Shown: in pieces, positions 58,415 through 64,000 of the stretch
Position numbering within the stretch: the first letter of the stretch is position 1
Layout: each line of letters opens with the position of its first letter
DNA from: Siderastrea radians
Taxonomy: Eukaryota; Cnidaria; Anthozoa; Scleractinia; Rhizangiidae
Assembly (NCBI GenBank): GCA_964017195.1
Contig: OZ024892.1
Coordinates: forward strand, 7,779,366 to 7,843,365
Reading direction: 5' to 3'
Length of the DNA: 64,000 nt
The notes under the pieces: generated by a model
Told to the model about the DNA's origin: nothing
Seen by the model: the letters and a program-made list of their open reading frames with translations, nothing else
Database searches by the model: none
Position numbers and translations under genes: made by a program

Positions 58415-58649
58415 TCGCAGTCGCATTGGAATGTGATGGCGGAAGAGTAGACGTGTGCAAGGAGTATTCTACCTCTTGGAAAGTAGCTCGGATCAGCTCG
58501 GATCATTTACAACTGTCTGATTGTGGCGAAGAACAACCTCAAGTTGGCGACCAGTTGTTGTTGTTTGTTAGCCGCGGGAAGCTGTACAACTATGGCAAGT
58601 ACGAGCTGGTGAAAGTGGAAAAGGTTACAGAAACAGCTGATGATAAAGG
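58415..58649 (+). CDS. Candidate exon 2 of 3 of an unrecognised host gene
   Basis: The acceptor ..cggaaaacag ends at 58414 and the donor GG|GTAAAC is at 58649/58650. The frame reads VAVALECDGGRVDVCKEY, then TSWKVARISSDHLQLSDC and GDQLLLFVSRGKLYNYGKYE, alternating hydrophobic and polar as in a beta-rich domain. I do not recognise the family. It enters with two bases of a codon, matching the single base left by 57209. It leaves with two bases, matching the single base before GCC at 63776. An alternative acceptor six bases downstream (58420) keeps the same phase. Confidence 0.45.
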
Positions 58650-58828
58650 GTAAACTATCTATTTATTGTACTATTTCTTTCCCAATTATAACCAAGTTTA
58701 ATTTTGTTGTGGAAGCGCGGTAGTGAAGTGTCCATCGATTGGGACTCTCGATCTGACGATCGCGAGATCAGAAGGTCGGTGGCTTGAGGCCTGGTGACTG
58801 CATTGTATCGTGTTTTTTCCTTAGTCAA

Positions 58829-61236
58829 AACCTGGAAAGCCGATTAAACTATCCCCCGATTAGCAGTTAATCCACGATTAATTTCCTTATCTCTAGAATA
58901 ACTAATCCAGGGATAAAAAGGCGTTCCTGAAAGCAGAGTTATTCCTCGTTTATTAAACTATCCCTCGGTTAAACTTATATCAAACCGGTTAAACAAGTTA
59001 CCAGCATATAAAAGCGCGGGAAAACGACAGAGCGGGAGAAAAAAGTCGACCCCGATACTCGTTTTAACGATCGATACCTGTTGTAGTCTATTGTCGATAT
59101 TTGACCGCGGTACGATTTGCCCGTTGTCTGGTTGCGACAAAACAAAACTTCAAACCTTTCCTCAAAGAAAAACAAAGTGGAAATCACGGTTCAGTGCAAA
59201 GTGATGCTGATTCGAGGTGAAATGAAACCTATATCTGAAAATCGGTGAGTTCTGTACCTCTTGATTCTTTCAGCAATCGAAACTATTTTGAGCTTTATGC
59301 ATGGTTCAATTTTACCTGTTACCATGCCCCCCCGGGCAACCCCGGGGACAAGTCCAGCCCTTCAGTCCCGGGGGTGGGGAATTGTTTGAAGCGGTCTTGT
59401 CCCGGGGGTAGGGGGACGGGGCAAATCGAAAATAACTTCTTGTTGTTCTTGTGAAGTACGTCACTTCTCGGTTGACGCCGAACCGCGTGAAGAAGACTGC
59501 CGATTTCCAGGGAGAATCTCTAAAACTTGTAGCAGACTGGTTAGTGAAGAATAATCTCTCAAAATTAAAATTTGTATTCGAAGGAACTTTTATTATAAAT
59601 TGTTAAACGAATGTGCGTTTGATGCGTACTCGAATGGATGGCGTTCTTCACAAACAAAGAAATATTTCTTCAGCGTATTTATGTATAAGACGACTTAAAT
59701 AGACTCTATATGAAAACGGATGCACGGCTTTATATTAAACAGAGGTCTCAGTCCAGTGTTCATTCTTATGAAACAAGCTAAGAAAACTCCTTTAAAAAGC
59801 TGCCATCAATTTGTTCACAGGCCTCGGCTTGTGAGTATGTGCTATATTTAGAATAAATCACGTGGCAAAGACCATTTCTTTACTCGCTAGCCGTATGCCA
59901 GTGCGGTTAGATTTTTCTGCAGTTTTCTTTTTCAAAGGTAGTGTTCATTTTTTATTACATCATACATGTAGTGTCTTTCATTCAAGAAACTCTAGAAAAG
60001 CATTTGAGTTCTTGTCAAAACGTCTGGTTCTGCTATTGTACGGATCTATGTTTTCTACACAAAGCAACGTATTTGTGGTCGACGAGGAGTCCCAGGGGTG
60101 GGGAAATGTCTCTTTTTGCGTGCCCGGGGGTGGGGAATAGACCGCCAAGTGTGAACAAAATTGCAAATCCCTGGGGGTGTGCCCGGGGGGGGGGATGGTA
60201 ACAGGTAGAATTGAACCATGCATTAAGCAAGCAAGACTTGCCCCTCGGAAAAATGTTAACAATAAAGTACTGATTTGTGCCGAATAAGTGTCTTTGATAT
60301 TTGTAGCCTATCTGCTTTGTTACGTTCGCTTGGTACAGAAATTTGACATTTTGTTTTTGTTCTAAATCAGTGAAAAACCTCTGTTTCAGTGTCTGCATTG
60401 TTTGAGAACGACAACAACTTCGCTTTAATTAATCGTCAACATTTTTGTCTTATATTTAAGTTACGTTATTTCAATAAAACATCTCCTTCTGCTTTTGCAA
60501 ACTTGCCATAAATATTTTATTTCATTCAATAATTCTTCTGTAGAAACCCAAAACCGGCAAATTGTTCCGTGAAAAGTTGATTATTCGCGCTATCGCTTGC
60601 GATGAAAGATGGCTTCGAAATTCATGGTTTTCAGTTTCGTTTTATCATAAGCTTACTCGTCGTCCTGAAGATCGGTTCATAAATTCTGCTTTGTGAAGAT
60701 CCTATTTACTGAAGCCACATTTCCAGAGTTACTGTTTAATAGAATTTTATAGAGCTATTGATGGAGTTGATTAAGAGTGTTCTATGATATAAGCTTCTAC
60801 TAAAATCGAAAACTCGACTGCACGATTTGCGTGTTTGTGGTCTTTTTTGCTCCATCACATTTCGCTGCAGGTTTTTGCGCCCAAAACTCAGTCGATTACC
60901 TCTCGAATTTGTGCCGACAACAAAATTATTTGTTACTTAAGTTGCTGAGAGTAATTTATCTACCAAAAATTGCCTTCTTTCTTTTTCCTTACTCAATTAA
61001 ACTGACAATATCGCAAAATTTAAGTGCGCCATTTTGTTTGTGTTGATCAAGTTTTTGCCCTGATTAGTGAGTTAATCGACCTCGCTAGGTGGATTAAATT
61101 TAGCCCCTCGTTTATCACTTGGTTAGTGTTAATCGTGCTTCCAAGAACAGAATCTAACCGAAGGATAAATTTTTATTCTCGATTAGCGAGATTTAACTCT
61201 CGATTAACGCTAATCGGCTTTCCAGGAACCGGGGCC
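58829..61236. repeat. Repeat region bounded by inverted CCTGGAAAGCCGATTA
   Basis: CCTGGAAAGCCGATTA at about 58829 is mirrored by TAATCGGCTTTCCAGG ending near 61236. Both flanks carry many 'taatc/gatta' words (58850-58990 and 61060-61220). Probably an old TIR element of ~2.4 kb, with no clear target duplication and no recognised gene. It lies inside the proposed second intron. Confidence 0.5.
59298..60222. mobile_element. 925-bp Harbinger-like TIR element, TTA duplication
   Basis: TIRs begin TGCATGGTTCAATTTTACCT on the left; the right copy on the opposite strand has one mismatch, then a poly-C run. TTA flanks at 59295-59297 and 60223-60225. G/C-rich 'cccgggggtgggga' segments recur inside (59370-59420, 60090-60190). 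No transposase seen. Confidence 0.7.
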
Positions 61237-61296
61237 AGGTGTATAAATGGGTACCGGCTAGCTGTTAGGGAATCCTAACAGAGAAGCTGGGGGGGG

Positions 61297-63317
61297 TAAC
61301 CCTGCGATGGACTAGCATCCCATCCAGGGGGGAGTTGATTGTGATGCTCCTAGTACCTTTATGCTGGGTATCCTGTGATGGACTAGCATCCCATCCAGGG
61401 GGGAGTAGTAATACGCCTAGTCACTTTATGCTGGGTATCCTGTGATGGACTAGCATCCCATCCAGGGGGTGGTAGTAATACTCCTAGTCACTTTATGCTG
61501 GGTATCCTGTGATGGACTAGCATCCCATCCAGGGGGTGGTAGTAATACTCCTAGTCACTTTATGCTGGGTATCCTGTGATGGACTAGCGTCCCACCCAGG
61601 GGGAAGTAGTAACACTCCTAGTCACTTTATGCTGGGTATCATTTGATAGTCTAGCATCCCATCCAGAAGGGAATAGTAATGCTCCTAGTCCATTTATGCT
61701 GGGTATCCTGTGATGGACTAGCATCCCATCCAGGGGGGAGTAGTAATTCTCCTAGTTACTTTATGCTGGGTATCTTGTGATGGACTAGCATCCCATCCAG
61801 GGGGGAGTAGTAATACTCCCAGTCACTTTATGCTGGGTATCTTGTGACGGACTAGCATCCCATCCAGGGTGGAGTAGTAATACTCCTAGTCACCTTATAC
61901 TGGGTATCCTGTGATGGACTAGCATCCCATCCAGGGTGGAGTAGTAATACTCCTAGTCACTTTATGCTGGGTATCCTGTGATGGACTAGCATCCCATCCA
62001 GGGGGGAGTAGTAATACTCCTAGTTACATTATGCTGGGTATCTTGTGATGGACTAGCATCCCATCCATGGGGGAGTAGTAATACTCCTAGTTACATTATG
62101 CTGGGTATCCTGTGATGGACTAGCATCCCATCCAGGGGGGAGTTGATTGTGATGCTCCTAGTACCTTTATGCTGGGTATCCTGTGATGGACTAGCATCCC
62201 ATCCAGGGGGGAGTTCATTGTGATGCTCCTAGTACCTTTATGCTTGGTATCCTGTGATGGACTAGCATCCCATCCAGGGGGGAGTAGTAATACGCCTAGT
62301 CACTTTATGCTGGGTATCCTGTGATGGACTAGCATCCCATCCAGGGGGTAGTAGTAATACTCCTAGTCACTTTATGCTGGATATCCTGTGATGGACTAGC
62401 ATCCCATCCAGGGGGGAGTAGCAATACTCCTAGTTACATTATGCTGGGTATCTTGTGATGGACTAGCATCCCATCCAGGGTGGAGTAGTAATACTCCTAG
62501 TCACTTTATGCTGGGTATCTTGTGATGGACTAGCATCCCATCCAGGGTGGAGTAGTAATACTCCTAGTCACCTTATACTGGGTATCCTGTGATGGACTAG
62601 CATCCCATCCAAGGTGGAGTAGTAATACTCCTAGTCACTTTATGCTAGGTATCCTGTGATGGACTAGCATCCCATCCAGGAGGGAGTAGTAATACTCCAA
62701 GTTACAATATGCTGGGTACCCTGTGATGGACTAGCACCCCATCCAGGGGGGAGTAGTAATACTCCTAGTTACATTATACTGGGTATCCTTTGATAGTCTA
62801 ACATCCCATCCAGGGTGGAGTAGTAATACTCCTAGTCAGTTTATGCCGGGGATGCTGTGATGGACTAGCATCCCACCCAGGGGGGAGTAGTAATACTCGT
62901 AGTCAGTTTATGCTGGGTATCCTTTGATAGTCTAACATCCCATCCAGGGTGGAGTAGTAATACTCCTAGTCAGCTTATGCTGGGGATCCTGTGATGGACT
63001 AGCATCCCACCCAGGGGGGAGTAGTAATACTCCTAGTCACTTTATGCTGGGTATCCTTTGATGGACTAGCATCCCATCCAGGGAGGAGTTGTGATGCTCC
63101 CAGTCACTTTATGCTGGGTATCTTGTGATGGACTAGCATCCCATCCAGGGGGGAGTAGTAATACTCCTAGTCACTTCATGCTGGGTATCCTGTGATGGAC
63201 TAGCATCCCATCCAGGGGGGAGTAGTAATACTCCTAGTCACTTTATGCTGGGTATCCTGTGATGGACTAGCATCCCATCCAGGGAGGAGTTGTGATGCCC
63301 CTAGTCAGTTCATGCTA
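61297..63317. repeat. 67-bp minisatellite, about 30 copies
   Basis: The unit contains 'gatggactagcatcccatcc' and 'tttatgctgggtatcctg'. Starts at 61444, 61511 and 61578 show the 67-bp period. Copies near 61320 and 62140-62220 are a few bases longer (ttgattgtgatgctcc). There are no unique spacers, so it is not a CRISPR-like array. It lies in the proposed second intron. Confidence 0.95.
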
Positions 63318-63719
63318 CGGAAACCGGAATTAAGCGCCAGCCTTGACGAGCCTCATAACTTGTTCAATCGAGTGCATTGGACACATTACTTTACTTTTTT
63401 TTGTACGATTTCGTATTCCAGAAATCAACTAATTAACCAGTAACAAGAAAGTAGTATATACTTAAAAGTGAAAATAGACTGCGAGTAGTCTCTAATTTTG
63501 GCGACGGCGATTGCAGGCGGGCGATACTCGCAGTCTAAAGTGAAAACTTTTTAGAGACTCGTCTGTGGGTGGAGTGCACACACACTATAGACTATGACTT
63601 TACTTTCATGACTTTTAATGCACGTTCGGTAACACTTAAACATGTACAAGTGTAAGCGCACAAGTGTGACCACTATCTGCATTAAGTGTCTTTTATCTAT
63701 GTTTTCGTTTTTGGCCTTC

Positions 63720-63761
63720 TTTTATTATTATTATTATTATTATTATCATCATTATTATTTA
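63720..63761. repeat. (TTA)n microsatellite
   Basis: About 42 bases of TTA triplets with a CATCAT interruption, ending 13 bases before the acceptor of the last candidate exon. Confidence 0.9.
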
Positions 63762-63774
63762 TGCTTAATTCCAG

Positions 63775-64000
63775 GGCCCCTGTCTGCCATGTCACTCTGG
63801 TTAGAAGAATAAGAATGTCTCTCACGATAGACCAACACACTTGCTTGATTGCCCAAACGTTTCCGCATTTTGATCAAGTCTTCTTGCGTAACAAATGCGT
63901 CCTGACATGTGGTGGGCAGAAAGATGGACTGGGCGGAATCTTGGCTTTTGGGGCCAAACGTTTATCCATCGATCAAACCTCCAAAATAGAAATGTCTGGA
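63775..64000 (+). CDS. Candidate exon 3 of 3 of an unrecognised host gene, runs off the window
   Basis: The acceptor ttaattccag ends at 63774. The frame is open from there to the end of the window: APVCHVTLVRRIRMSL, DQHTCLIAQTFPHFDQVFLR, then KCVLTCGGQKDGLGGILAFG and SIDQTSKIEMSG. About 75 residues without a stop, with varied protein-like composition, is notable in this AT-rich sequence. The first base completes the codon left open at 58649. I do not recognise the family. The exon is incomplete at the window edge. Confidence 0.5.

Noticed and set aside
61297..63317. Possible CRISPR-like array
   Set aside because: Direct tandem repeats without unique spacers, in a eukaryotic genome.

Overview
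This 64 kb window is nuclear DNA from an animal, most likely an anthozoan cnidarian and perhaps a stony coral. I infer this from AT-rich intron-bearing sequence, the absence of any bacterial gene layout, and the mix of mobile elements (a DIRS-order tyrosine-recombinase retrotransposon, a RecQ-like helicase fragment, a Penelope-like tail, many TIR elements and long minisatellites). The species is not proven. Little of the window is host coding sequence. Most of it is nested mobile elements, and several insertions can be resolved to the base because an uninterrupted copy of the target lies elsewhere in the window.

Layout. 980-2581 is a 1.6 kb palindrome. 3188-4385 and 20686-20990 are the two halves of a degraded TRAFD1/XAF1-like zinc-finger gene. 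They are split by a 16.3 kb CACTA/EnSpm-type element (4386-20685; CACTGCACG termini, TTA target duplication). That element contains subterminal repeats, two Harbinger-type MITEs, a 370-bp tandem array, and a second 3.1 kb TIR element (14252-17386) built of CGAGAT palindromes and nested in that array. 23721-35205 is a tandem array of a ~1.39 kb unit, interrupted by an 881-bp insertion (25373-26253) and by an apparently intact 7.4 kb DIRS-order retrotransposon (26272-33709) with A1-ORFs-B1-A2-B2 split direct repeats.

The retrotransposon is the best candidate for something new. It reads as an 81-codon leader exon (26489-26731) ending in phase 0 at a splice donor. Three downstream ORFs (Gag zinc knuckle, RT-RNase H, tyrosine recombinase) each open exactly at a strong 3' splice site, all in phase 0, all immediately after an in-frame TAG that is part of the acceptor. 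The simplest reading is one promoter and one leader spliced alternatively to three terminal exons. The leader intron carries about 15 copies of a 92-bp minisatellite.

35206-46134 is mostly non-coding. It holds a cluster of perfect palindromes (37329-37544), a 3.4 kb TIR element with a TGTAT duplication (39652-43041), and a 548-bp Mutator-like element with a 9-bp duplication that carries the start of a RecQ-like helicase gene (44194-44741). 46135-53492 is a giant inverted repeat with ~2.7 kb arms and mirrored 91-codon ORFs. Its right arm has a TTAA-flanked 1.76 kb element that the left arm lacks. 54880-55071 is a Penelope-like C-terminal remnant. From 57164 to the end of the window, three exon-like segments with matching splice phases suggest an unrecognised host gene whose second intron holds TIR elements and a 67-bp minisatellite (61297-63317).
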